From the NCBI GenBank assembly GCA_963705355.1, contig OY970070.1, positions 1,612,001 through 1,676,000 on the forward strand: DNA of 64,000 nt, read 5' to 3'. The notes beneath the pieces were generated by a model. It was not told where the DNA came from and searched no databases. It saw only the letters and a list, made by a program, of their open reading frames with translations. Shown here in pieces: positions 54,501 through 60,975 of the stretch. This DNA comes from COMBO-56-21 sp963705355. GTDB taxonomy: Archaea > Thermoplasmatota > Thermoplasmata > UBA10834. Within the stretch, counting starts at the first letter, position 1; the number at the start of each line of letters is the position of its first letter. The translations under genes and the position numbers were made by a program.

Positions 54501-57113
54501 TACGGCCAGCAACGGATTCGCGGGATCATAACCTTGAGAATCGCATATCTTGACAGGCTTACACAATTGCCTCGCAGGATCTGTCTTGGTGCTTATGTTG
54601 AGAATGAAGCGAAGCCCAGACGACATCACGAGTTCATAATAGATATCCGGACCGTGGGAAAACCTGCGAAGCAGGAAGTGAGCTCCATCATGGTTCTCGA
54701 ATTCGGCCTCATTTCCGTTGTTCCCCCATTGTAATACAAACCTCATGCCTCCCTGGACGTGTATGAAGTCTGTATCCATCCAAGGAAGATCCAGCGACCA
54801 TTCCGGACCGAGATTGCAGAACGGAAAGGTGTCCTGCATGTACGTGTACGAGTTGCCGGTGTCGTTTCGGAAGTATCTCGGTTGCTGATAGATTCTTGAC
54901 AGTTGAAGGTCAAGACCATTGCGTCCCGAAACAGACACATCGGTCTGCTTCAAAGTCAGCAATCCCGAGCCCGGCGAAACGTAGTCATCGAAGGAAGACA
55001 AATACGTACCATATGACGACAGACCATCCCTGCTCCATGGATCGACAGGAGCACCAGGGGTACCATAGGGAAGAGGAATGCTGCCGAACTTGACGATTGT
55101 GTTACTCTCGGTCCAAATCATTGCACAAGATTCGATCGGTGAGATCCAGCTCGTCAGGCCTTTGATCCTCGTCCCGCCTTGTGGAGTGTAGAAGCAGCTT
55201 ATTGGGGAATAGGAGGAATACGTAGGTCCGTACATCTTGATGTGACTTATGGCATAGTTGTTCAAGGGTTCGACATAGAAAATGTGGAGATCACCGAAAT
55301 TGTCAAGTGAGATGCTGGGATAGGTCACAGCTGAACCCGTCAAAGGGCACTTGAAGACGGTGCCGTTAAGATACAACGCCGCGTAGGCAAGTCCGGCAAA
55401 TCCACCACCAGTCTGGTTGAAAGCCATATGAATCGTGCCATCCATTGTGGCGACGGCCGAAAAAGCGGCTGACTTGGAACCGGTTGAGATTCCGACGTCG
55501 TTGACGCTCGCACCTAACCATACAGAAGCGGAGGAATAGTAGAGCCGGGAGCGAACGCAAGTGTCTTCAGAAACGCCGCTCCAGGCTTCCAGTAGTGCGA
55601 TGTTGCCATTCCAGAACGGCAAAAGGACGAACCAAGTTGTGCTTGCAAGATTGTACGTGCAGTTAGATGGGGCACTCAGTGTATCCTCGAAACTCGATCC
55701 GTCGAAGGAACGCAGAACCTCGAACTTCCTTAAATTCGCAAGACTATCATACATGGTGAGTGCCGCGAGCCAAAATGTGCCGTCGGTGCCAATGGCGACG
55801 GAAACAGGTTGAGGCGTCAGCAACACGCTCCTTACTTGCACGCGAGAGGACCAGATTATCTTGGTTCCCAGGATTGTGCCATGCATGAAGCAAACCGAGT
55901 AGCTGCCCGCATTGTTCCACACCCAGGCGACCGCCACCTTTCCGTCTCTCTGTGCAACATCAAAGCCTGCGCCTTCATAGAGGCTTGAGGCATCCGTCAG
56001 AGCGAACTCACTCGACCAGGTGATCCCGTCTACGCTTCTTTTGTAGCAAATGAAGTCGCCTCTGTAGTAGAAGGCCCAATAGTATCCATCGTACTGGAAG
56101 ACCTTTCTCTGACAGGAGACCTCGGTCGGGCTCGTGCTGGTCGTTGTCGCGACGACGGTGGGATCTATCTCCGATCTGCAATTGCTGAAAGTCACCTGAG
56201 CCACGGAGGCAATCTCGCCTGAAAGGAGAGGACTCCGGGCGATGCTAAGCGCTCCCTCCTTTGCATCACTCCAGTTAACGACAAGAGATGCTCCACAAGG
56301 ATCTATTGCCGATGGAGATGGCACTATTCCCACAGTCAGGTTCGAGGTCGGAACTGTCACGCCGATGAGCGAGTCAACTGATGTGGAAGTACCACCGATC
56401 CCAGAACAAGCGATGCTTGCGTCCTTCAGTGGCGCTATCTGCCACACGACTCTCCAGTTGAGTATTGAGGAGTCCGTCTTGAGAACCGTCGAAGCTATCT
56501 TCGGACCAGAGGGAACAGAGAAATCCACGCTAAGCAGCATTCTGCCAACCATCCGAGGGATTTCCCCGCTGGCAATGACATCATAGGCTACGAGCAGCGA
56601 GTCGTTTCGCGCTTCAAGGATGGTTCCGTTGGTTGGAATCGAGCTGATTGTGTCCGTACGAATAAAGAAGTATGATTCACGAACCAAAAGGACGCCATCA
56701 GCAGCTGCCAGGGCGAGGGAATATGGATGCGAGGCGTTGACGATGTAAGTCCCGAAAGTAGTGCGGAAAGACAATGCGCCACTGTCAACCGACAGGCGTG
56801 GGGGCATGAACACGTCGTCGGCAAGGGAAACGGTCGGTGCCGGCGGACCGCCAAAGCTCTCGACGCCGTCTCCAACATAACTGTAAAACACTGGTGCCGC
56901 GGGCTGAGATTGGTTTGTGATCACCTCTTCAGATGCATTAGTCGAGTTTGACATCAGACCGACGTCAGGGGCTGATTCTTCTGGAGAGTCAAGCACCGAA
57001 GTCGCGGACGAATCAGCTTCAGCTGGCCTGGCAACTGTTTGAAAGGCCATCAGCAGCATGAGAAATGATACAGTATACGCAAACCCCCTTGGAAGATACC
57101 TCCTGATGCTCAT
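48531..57113 (-). CDS. Giant secreted Rhs/YD-repeat protein
   Basis: A 2860-residue protein with a signal peptide (about 1-33). Order: an N-terminal beta region and a sialidase-like propeller (about 330-690), then an Rhs entry segment (GLDLQLSRIYQQPRYF, near 735). First YD repeats (RSIAFTYDSQGWLTSI) follow, near 880-980, with a laminin-G/concanavalin-like domain near 1130-1300. Further beta domains precede a long run of YD repeats of the type Y/FDxxGR (about 1970-2560). The Rhs core ends in YYIGARWMDPELGRWLSLDP and FKDPTGL (near 2656). About 200 variable residues follow, with one or two hydrophobic stretches and a GGGGISRCC end. Rhs shells encapsulate a C-terminal toxin in known systems; toxicity here is inference. 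Confidence 0.88.
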   Translation of the reverse strand: MSIRRYLPRGFAYTVSFLMLLMAFQTVARPAEADSSATSVLDSPEESAPDVGLMSNSTNASEEVITNQSQPAAPVFYSYVGDGVESFGGPPAPTVSLADDVFMPPRLSVDSGALSFRTTFGTYIVNASHPYSLALAAADGVLLVRESYFFIRTDTISSIPTNGTILEARNDSLLVAYDVIASGEIPRMVGRMLLSVDFSVPSGPKIASTVLKTDSSILNWRVVWQIAPLKDASIACSGIGGTSTSVDSLIGVTVPTSNLTVGIVPSPSAIDPCGASLVVNWSDAKEGALSIARSPLLSGEIASVAQVTFSNCRSEIDPTVVATTTSTSPTEVSCQRKVFQYDGYYWAFYYRGDFICYKRSVDGITWSSEFALTDASSLYEGAGFDVAQRDGKVAVAWVWNNAGSYSVCFMHGTILGTKIIWSSRVQVRSVLLTPQPVSVAIGTDGTFWLAALTMYDSLANLRKFEVLRSFDGSSFEDTLSAPSNCTYNLASTTWFVLLPFWNGNIALLEAWSGVSEDTCVRSRLYYSSASVWLGASVNDVGISTGSKSAAFSAVATMDGTIHMAFNQTGGGFAGLAYAALYLNGTVFKCPLTGSAVTYPSISLDNFGDLHIFYVEPLNNYAISHIKMYGPTYSSYSPISCFYTPQGGTRIKGLTSWISPIESCAMIWTESNTIVKFGSIPLPYGTPGAPVDPWSRDGLSSYGTYLSSFDDYVSPGSGLLTLKQTDVSVSGRNGLDLQLSRIYQQPRYFRNDTGNSYTYMQDTFPFCNLGPEWSLDLPWMDTDFIHVQGGMRFVLQWGNNGNEAEFENHDGAHFLLRRFSHGPDIYYELVMSSGLRFILNISTKTDPARQLCKPVKICDSQGYDPANPLLAVNCISLSYNSATDALASVSDSAGRSIAFTYDSQGWLTSIKRPDGHTLSFAYNSHSYLSSVSDPMSRVTSFDYVALGNPASYCLSAVTFPTGAVNVYSYQADYSGGTEVRSYLVTTQKTQAPDAPGHLFRETDYDYRICSGRVTFVKVTQKNETNAIQGFTEYIFRSALKYTSQTKKNPLGAQLSKTVTWYDSCGQPARIDTYKGASQSLNYSEYTVYDDWGNIIFKRDALGHDEYYSFANTKTENSFQGGNLLTRTISGRIFYDSFDDWDISDWNKALTGSNSASLDARADPANAPALNITRKVSGSASVNHSIGAQSGTFVIQTRFMKNNGLRAYLLGMSGGGTNYRIYFWADSYFTWNDGLFHTITTAPCSPNVWYDVGFYVYANNSYDVYIDGKKVQWAKMYGTSGNIDTLHFQAMYDSSNTISMYIDEVRVYKSLSVTISGASGYVAELYDSEGNLLDRSKSGTLTIPGLNSNSPPGYIRMSKPGYTSFPTPMMDVWGGDVYSFAEGTYASSIGKTTGFTTGFGAYSGYIADDNWPGDPSTRTWYSLPNDGIEGAWVTDPDYAVSGSSYHESEYRAGVHYHGYRCSLTGMDVPSTNVTLQYVWLTEGKVPYEIKLQYFYAGTWRAAWWGGQSDEINLSIKDSNLTPIITIRVGDMPTTTGKWIQLAVSASALGIDGPIFGVIYSLFGGTARWDFASRYSRGLYVYGIPNGYTVNLTLDNGQTVSATASASPVILDTYPASGGLFPVAGVFRIKNGTSLVYESPWVGEIYNLDMYTYSSPKFYPNQVNNRTHSSLVGTFQCQDYGKTVPQESYICYDNSGNAIETRSASGTGWAYSRAGYDQYGNQLWSTDPTGRRICAQYSVTNSSYYPTATWYAGRFDTFDFDTSWQGSSDRSWMTAAYTTESSYSTAQSIKIAFAGAQPDGQDYGTAKRFKDYDVSTPVQALQVRMYVASYYHDNNSWDLMDSGIRMRLYDTSGANYANYTYWLACWSHEPGNYNNRTPTDLTTTKVVWGWPTMGVWLNPILYPSTDFNINWSKCANVRFELYVYCRGAASDYLKIYYDDFGYDDFAKTSFSGSSYNMKTGELKSSWDPLGRTTNCSYDLLGRVIWTQYPDGTHTRMLYNDTNNLVTVYDEMNHKTIRYYDKIGRLTKVERYGSQASNYSFVMYTYNWQDQVAAYRDEMGHVTSYAYDFSGRQITVTNPDRSRRTAAYDDRNSTATFIDELGHKTVRTYDYLGRLNSTREYYSATSRYTTNMTYDAVGNLLTVKDANGKCTRMTYDSLDRPLRTTYPDSLYESATYDDAGRVLTKTDRSGTNVTSSAYDSAGNLVRVINPSNTIHYSYDAAGQKIKVTNGLGNITYGYDKRGRMVSLKEFIGSDTFAVAFGYDAAGNGKWISYPDGVNVNYTYDAFNRLTYANKTNNNGILLLQLLKVSYNVDDTVATETFGKKSGGTVQTTTYTYDQAFKRDWVRRIVTMNGTATILSLNYTYDTVGNVKYLQNRTANESYSYDWLNRLIRAWTNATGSWGKITYGYDGVGNRIWKNEKNVNTTYTYQGYNTLSKSTNSSATWYYKYDKNGNQVFRNKTRDTNYSYQFNALGQLTQVVKQTYNSAQGKWNAPSTVGQYWYDANGMRAKTNESSATTKYVYIGHDPYCEKNGTSYTDYVYSNGQLKVKLVGTSTYFHFNDALGSTWVTWKSGQTSTTFAVKTYKPFGSPILLKGSEKVEYAGELRDSYAGASPGLYYIGARWMDPELGRWLSLDPELGKLSSPQSMNRYTYCVNNPLRFKDPTGLMTNYRQSTHKFATQHPGSWQAGLIIIVVGTVSLAAIVFTFGLATPEVVAVDATLIGGELAADAAPELGMESGYFAEYLGASSGEDFDMFWATAQEQFEEAYGASSTVNWNLVADTLGHFLEKLPFLVAIEWAAEHESRGQYHDSLAIINHLEFASPPYVGGSAVGVKHHAQFGAYGTSTTTAETQPYFGYGGGGISRCC

Positions 57114-57413
57114 CGAACCACCCTCTGGGCTAAGGGGAGAATCGACTTATGTAATACAAGAAAGTTCCTGCAATCATCGACATGCGCCGGGCCGCAATCC
57201 GAGAGGCATCGCGAATAAGGAATGAGAAGAAGTTAAGCTTGGTGCAACAATCCTCTGCCTGGAAGAACGCCAGACGCCTGAGTAGATACATGGTTCACCG
57301 TAGTCAGTGGTTACGGGATGTGAAATGAGTTGGAGGGATCTCCCCCGTTCCTCATCACCTCACTTTGATGGAGGTGAATTTGTTCAGACACTCGGCGGAC
57401 TATCTGCTCTTAC
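57114..57413. promoter_or_regulatory. Region upstream of the Rhs gene
   Basis: No gene is seen. It should contain the minus-strand Rhs promoter and a ribosome site (GAGGGTGG, 57,117-57,126). A CCGGGCCGCAATCCG word at about 57,188 repeats one at 9,006. Confidence 0.45.
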
Positions 57414-57694
57414 CTACTTCCTTGGTTTCTTCAGCTTCGCGCGCTCCTGCAATTTCGCATCTCTGATTTCTTCAAGAATGACGGTGTTGGAGTCTCAGGA
57501 ATGTAGAAGTCGTTCTCTTCATCCTAGAGCCTTTCGATGACGGGATCGCCTAGTTCACAAAGTGAGCCAATGTCTCGAAACCTACTGAAATCCCAGATCC
57601 AAGCAACATCGTACGGCCCAAGAACCGCCGTCGAATTGTAGATGCCCTTCAGTTCATAGCCCAGCGGCGCGTGGTATTCTCTGAACTCAGACAC
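57414..57694 (-). pseudogene. Broken small gene with in-frame amber codon and frameshift
   Basis: Minus-strand frame from GTG 57694 reads MSEFREYHAPLGYELKGIYN, then LGPYDVAWIWDFSRF and GDPVIERL, and meets TAG at 57526-57524. The same frame continues with DEENDFYIPETPTPS. A one-base shift near 57,470 then gives ILEEIRDAKLQERAKLKKP, ending at TAG 57416-57414. The pieces form one sensible small protein, possibly of a dimeric alpha/beta-barrel type (uncertain). The upstream N-terminus seems missing too. Amber decoding as pyrrolysine is an alternative for the first break but does not explain the frameshift. Confidence 0.6.
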
Positions 57695-57803
57695 TGCGAG
57701 ATTCTGTCCCCTATCGTGACGTGATCATGGTTTGAACATTCATGAGCTGGAATCTTGCTCGAACGCCACGGTGCTTCGGGTTTCAGCGTCTCGTGGTAAC
57801 ATT

Positions 57804-57838
57804 GTTGATCGGGCCCGAAGGGGTTCGAACCCGAGAGA
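57804..57838 (-). other. tRNA 3'-end-like fragment
   Basis: On the minus strand CGGGTTCGAACCCCTTC followed by GGGCCCG resembles a T-arm and acceptor strand, but the outer T-stem bases do not pair and no 5' half exists. The core TTCGAACCCCTTCGGGCCC is shared, with few changes, with fragments at about 59,978-60,008 (minus) and 60,868-60,898 (plus). Confidence 0.45.
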
Positions 57839-58124
57839 GACCAGCGATTCTTCATTGCGCTCAATGTTCGACTCTGATCTGCCTTCGCTGTGGCCTTTCT
57901 CGAGCCTGAGATTCGAATTATAGTTTGAACACGCAACAATCGGGCTTCTGGCTGAGGGTTGCAAGTAACTGGGCTCTTATATGTCAATTACCTTTCTCTC
58001 GTTGGTGGGCATTTGTAGTAGCAGCTCCATGACGTCTCTGAAAAGGGAGAAGCGCGCTCAGACACGAGATGAGAGAGAACCAACCTGCCTTCTGAGCCGA
58101 AAACGATGAGCCGGATGGATTGAC

Positions 58125-59054
58125 ATGCACGATTCGTCTATTGTGATAGAGACCAGGAACCTCACGAAGAGGTTCAAGGACGTTCTGGCTGTGGACTCCC
58201 TCAGCATGAAGGTCCGCAAGGGTGAGATATATGGATTCCTGGGACCAAACGGCGCGGGCAAGAGCACTACAATCAAGATGATCATGGGTCTATTCCATCC
58301 CACCTCCGGAGAGGCGTTCATAAACGGAAAGCTGGTGAATGGAGACGGAGTGGAGTTGCGCAGGGATGTAGGGTTCCTGCCCGAGCGCATATCATTCTAT
58401 GACAATCTTACACCAATCCAAACGTTGACCTTCTTCTGCGAGTTGCGCGGTGTGGACAAATCCGTCGTGCCCTCGCTCCTCAAGGATGTGGGCTTGGAGG
58501 ACGCCGCCAATAGGAAGGTGGGTACGTTCTCTAAGGGGATGGTGCAGTTGCTGGGGGTGGCGCAGGCGATGATCGGAAACCCCTCCATATACGTGCTGGA
58601 CGAGCCCATGGGAGGACTCGATGCCAGGTGGGTGAAGATTGTAAGGGACAAGCTCAGGACTCTGAACGAGCAGGGCGCCACAATCATATTCTCGTCGCAC
58701 ATTCTCTCAGAGGTCCAGGTGCTCTGCCACAGGGTTGCGATAATAGACAAGGGCAGGCTTGTGGCTGAAGACACAATCGAGAACATCAGTGGCGGCCTCC
58801 ACATTAGGCCGCGCCTGTGGATTCAGAGCTCTGGTTTGAACGAGAAGACACTATCATGGATCCGGGAAATCGAAGGTGTCGAGGACGTAGCCGCCAAGGG
58901 CGACACTATGATCATAACTTGTGACGCCAGCGTGCGGTTGAGAGTGATGACCGCGATGCAGGAGAGAGGGCTGGTCATCAAGGATTTCAGGACAATTGAA
59001 CCCACCCTGGAAGAGGCGTTCGTGAAGCTACTCTCGGAGGAGGGAGAGTCGTAG
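58125..59054 (+). CDS. ABC exporter ATP-binding protein
   Basis: A 309-residue ABC-2 exporter ATPase (CcmA/NatA-like). Walker A GPNGAGKST is at residues 40-48, the signature is FSKGMVQLL (a loose form), Walker B is IYVLDEPMGGLD, and the H-loop is FSSHILSEVQVLCH. A C-terminal regulatory extension (about 220-309) ends in IEPTLEEAFVKLLSEE, typical of the subgroup. The permease gene starts directly after the stop codon (TAGATG). The exported substrate is unknown. Confidence 0.93.
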   Translation: MHDSSIVIETRNLTKRFKDVLAVDSLSMKVRKGEIYGFLGPNGAGKSTTIKMIMGLFHPTSGEAFINGKLVNGDGVELRRDVGFLPERISFYDNLTPIQTLTFFCELRGVDKSVVPSLLKDVGLEDAANRKVGTFSKGMVQLLGVAQAMIGNPSIYVLDEPMGGLDARWVKIVRDKLRTLNEQGATIIFSSHILSEVQVLCHRVAIIDKGRLVAEDTIENISGGLHIRPRLWIQSSGLNEKTLSWIREIEGVEDVAAKGDTMIITCDASVRLRVMTAMQERGLVIKDFRTIEPTLEEAFVKLLSEEGES

Positions 59055-59891
59055 ATGTCACCAAACCCCAGGTCGGTCTACATCATTGCGAAGAAGGAGT
59101 TTGCCGACAACGTGAGGAATAGGTGGATTGTTGCGCTGATCGCAATCTTCCTGATACTGACGATCGCCTCATCTTTCATGGCTGGCAAGGGCAGGGTTGG
59201 CGAGATGGAGCTGACTGTAGGTGTGCTCATGAGCATCTCTAGCAATCTCGTTCCCATCATAGCGATAATGCTCGGCTACGCGACCATATCTGGAGAGGCG
59301 GAGAGCGGGGCGCTCTCGGTCGTCCTCGCCTGTCCGGTGAGACGTGCCGAGGTCCTGCTCGGCAAGTTCCTGGGACTGGGGTCGGTGATATGTTTCTCAA
59401 TCCTTGTCGGTTTCGGAATCTCTGGCATAATTATCGCGGGAACAACAGGGCATGCCCAATGGGGTGGATATGTTGTCTTTATACTGTTGACCATGCTCCT
59501 TGGCCTGCTCTACGTGAGTCTGTCCATGAGCTTCTCCGCTCTGCTGAAGAGACGCGTGACCTCTCTGGGTGCAGGGGTTGTGACATTCTTCTGGGGAATG
59601 ATCATCGGGATGATAGTGATGGGACTATACATGGCCACGGGCGGAAGCTGGAACTTCCTGATCTCAGGGGACACATCTTCTGTTCCGAACTGGCTCTGGT
59701 TCGAGGTGTTCCTAAGCCCCCAAGATGGGAGCCAGGTGGCTGCGATGCTGGCATTCGGCCAGACACAGATCCTAGGATTCGAGTTCGACGTGCCGTGGAT
59801 TAACCTTTATTCGTTGGCCTTTGCGCAGTTGCTTTGGACCATAATACCGCTTATGCTCGCCTACAGGTGGTTCCAGAAGAGGGACGTTTGA
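59055..59891 (+). CDS. ABC-2 type permease (NosY-like)
   Basis: A 278-residue membrane protein with six hydrophobic helices, of the ABC-2 permease group with a large first extracellular loop. The segment ISGEAESGALSVVLACPVRR AEVLLGK region is the conserved cytoplasmic coupling stretch after the second helix. It starts one base after the ATPase stop, so the two genes form an operon and a likely homodimeric exporter. It has no second permease, unlike the system at 12.6-15.2 kb. Confidence 0.9.
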   Translation: MSPNPRSVYIIAKKEFADNVRNRWIVALIAIFLILTIASSFMAGKGRVGEMELTVGVLMSISSNLVPIIAIMLGYATISGEAESGALSVVLACPVRRAEVLLGKFLGLGSVICFSILVGFGISGIIIAGTTGHAQWGGYVVFILLTMLLGLLYVSLSMSFSALLKRRVTSLGAGVVTFFWGMIIGMIVMGLYMATGGSWNFLISGDTSSVPNWLWFEVFLSPQDGSQVAAMLAFGQTQILGFEFDVPWINLYSLAFAQLLWTIIPLMLAYRWFQKRDV

Positions 59892-59977
59892 ATCTGCGCT
59901 TAACCAGTCTTATCGAATTCCAACAGGCGACAAACAGCCAGTGACAGACAAGTTCAGAGAAAATGCCCTGCCAGAAG

Positions 59978-60008
59978 TTTAGGTGGGCCTGAAGGGATTC
60001 GAACTCCC
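59978..60008 (-). repeat. tRNA 3'-end-like fragment, left inverted copy
   Basis: The minus strand reads AGGGGAGTTCGAATCCCTTC then AGGCCCACC. It is nearly identical to plus-strand 60,868-60,898, so the pair forms an inverted repeat enclosing the 11-bp array and its host gene. The T-stem has one A-C mismatch, so it is not a functional tRNA end. Confidence 0.55.
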
Positions 60009-60119
60009 CTCAGGGACACCGCTGAGGATGATCATCAATGATGCTGACCCAAACACAATGGCAGCGGAGGCCGTCGTCACGGTCAGCGACGGGTACACCG
60101 TAGAAGTTCCTCTTGAGGC

Positions 60120-60826
60120 TCATATGCTTCCGACGAGGATGTCCCGGAATATCTTTCCGAGTTCGACACGATCTTCGGTGCTCTTTCGGGCATTTCTCAT
60201 GCGCAATCTCGAGCATCTCTCGGGCATCCTTCTGTGTTTCTCAGTTGCGTATCAGAGATCCTTCTGCGCTTCCTCTGCGCATTCTCTGTACATCCTCTGC
60301 GTTCCTCAGACAAATCTCTGTCATTCTTCAGTATATCCTCAGCGCGCCCTTAGCATTCTCTCTTTACGCCCTCTGTTGCGCTCAGACATCTCTCTGTATA
60401 TCTTCTGCATGACCTCTGTGATCCTCTGCGTATTCTCTGTTGTGTCTTCTGTTGTCCTCTGTCATGACCTCTGTCATCCTCTGCGTATTCTCTGTTGTGT
60501 CTTCTGTTGTCCTCTGTCATGTTTCTGCGCATCCTCTGTCGTTTCTCTGTAGTTCTTCTGCTATTTTCTCTGTTATTCAGTCTGATGCGAAAACTGCCTG
60601 GCTCTTCAGCATGCAGAGGTCCTATCACGCAGTAGTCTACTTTCTTCAGCATCGGAGCCTCATCAAGCTTGATTTCTTCACCTGTGCGAACACGGTGCTT
60701 CTTGACCACCCCCTGCTTGACAAGGTCCTCGAACATGAGCGCTAGCCCTATCTTCGCTCCGGCCAACGGCATCAACACGATTCGCTCGTAGTCTCGCCAG
60801 ACGTTCTCAACCGCCTTGTCCCTCAT
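60120..60826 (-). pseudogene. Unrecognised gene disrupted or extended by an 11-bp repeat array
   Basis: ATG 60826, with GGAG about 9 bases upstream, opens a coding-like frame (MRDKAVENVWRDYERIVLMP, then EEIKLDEAPMLKKVDYCVIG). After about 80 residues it enters the repeat array and becomes an Arg/Glu-rich peptide, stopping near 60,350. Past the array a second coding-like piece on the same strand (RKSTEDRVELGKIFRDILVG) ends at TGA 60122-60120. This suggests that a gene of about 120 codons was split by repeat growth. The uninterrupted frame gives a 158-residue product, which may still be made. No family is recognised. Confidence 0.5.
60231..60585. repeat. 11-bp phased tandem repeat array
   Basis: About 33 copies of a degenerate 11-bp unit, consensus TCTGYRYATYC (TCAG in some units) on the plus strand. 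The TCTG/TCAG words start at 60231, 60241, 60252, 60263, 60274, 60285, 60296 and so on to 60581, an average step of 10.9 bp. Inside it a 55-bp block (60,411-60,465) is duplicated in tandem (60,466-60,520) with one mismatch. One strand is pyrimidine-rich and no frame has frequent stops. Confidence 0.85.
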
Positions 60827-60867
60827 TTGATTGACTCCGCTTCGTGGTTTTGCTGGCCACCAAGGGG

Positions 60868-60898
60868 AGCTCGAATCCCTTCACGCCCACGCAATAGA
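60868..60898 (+). repeat. tRNA 3'-end-like fragment, right inverted copy
   Basis: AAGGGGAGCTCGAATCCCTT then CACGCCCACGC matches the minus strand of 59,978-60,008 with few changes. It closes the 0.9-kb segment that carries the repeat array. Confidence 0.5.
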
Positions 60899-60975
60899 GA
60901 AGAAGGAACAGAAGAAGACTTTTGTTCCCAGCCTCGGAAAAGACCATACGTGGAAGAGAATAGGACTTGTGATTC

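Noticed and set aside
9006..57202. Shared word CCGGGCCGCAATCCG at about 9,006 and 57,188
   Set aside because: Only two copies of about 15 bases in G+C-rich DNA; too short to call a repeat family without a genome scan.
57649..57987. Minus-strand frames giving peptides such as SLGFEPLRAR
   Set aside because: They read across the tRNA-like fragment, a common source of false proteins, and overlap each other in different frames.
59983..60120. Plus-strand frame with DADPNTMAAEAVVTVSDGYT
   Set aside because: It looks like a scrap of a surface beta domain, but it begins in the tRNA-like fragment and runs into the repeat array, so no gene can be supported.
60231..60585. Repeat array as a CRISPR
   Set aside because: Units are 11 bp with no spacers and are degenerate; no cas gene is present.
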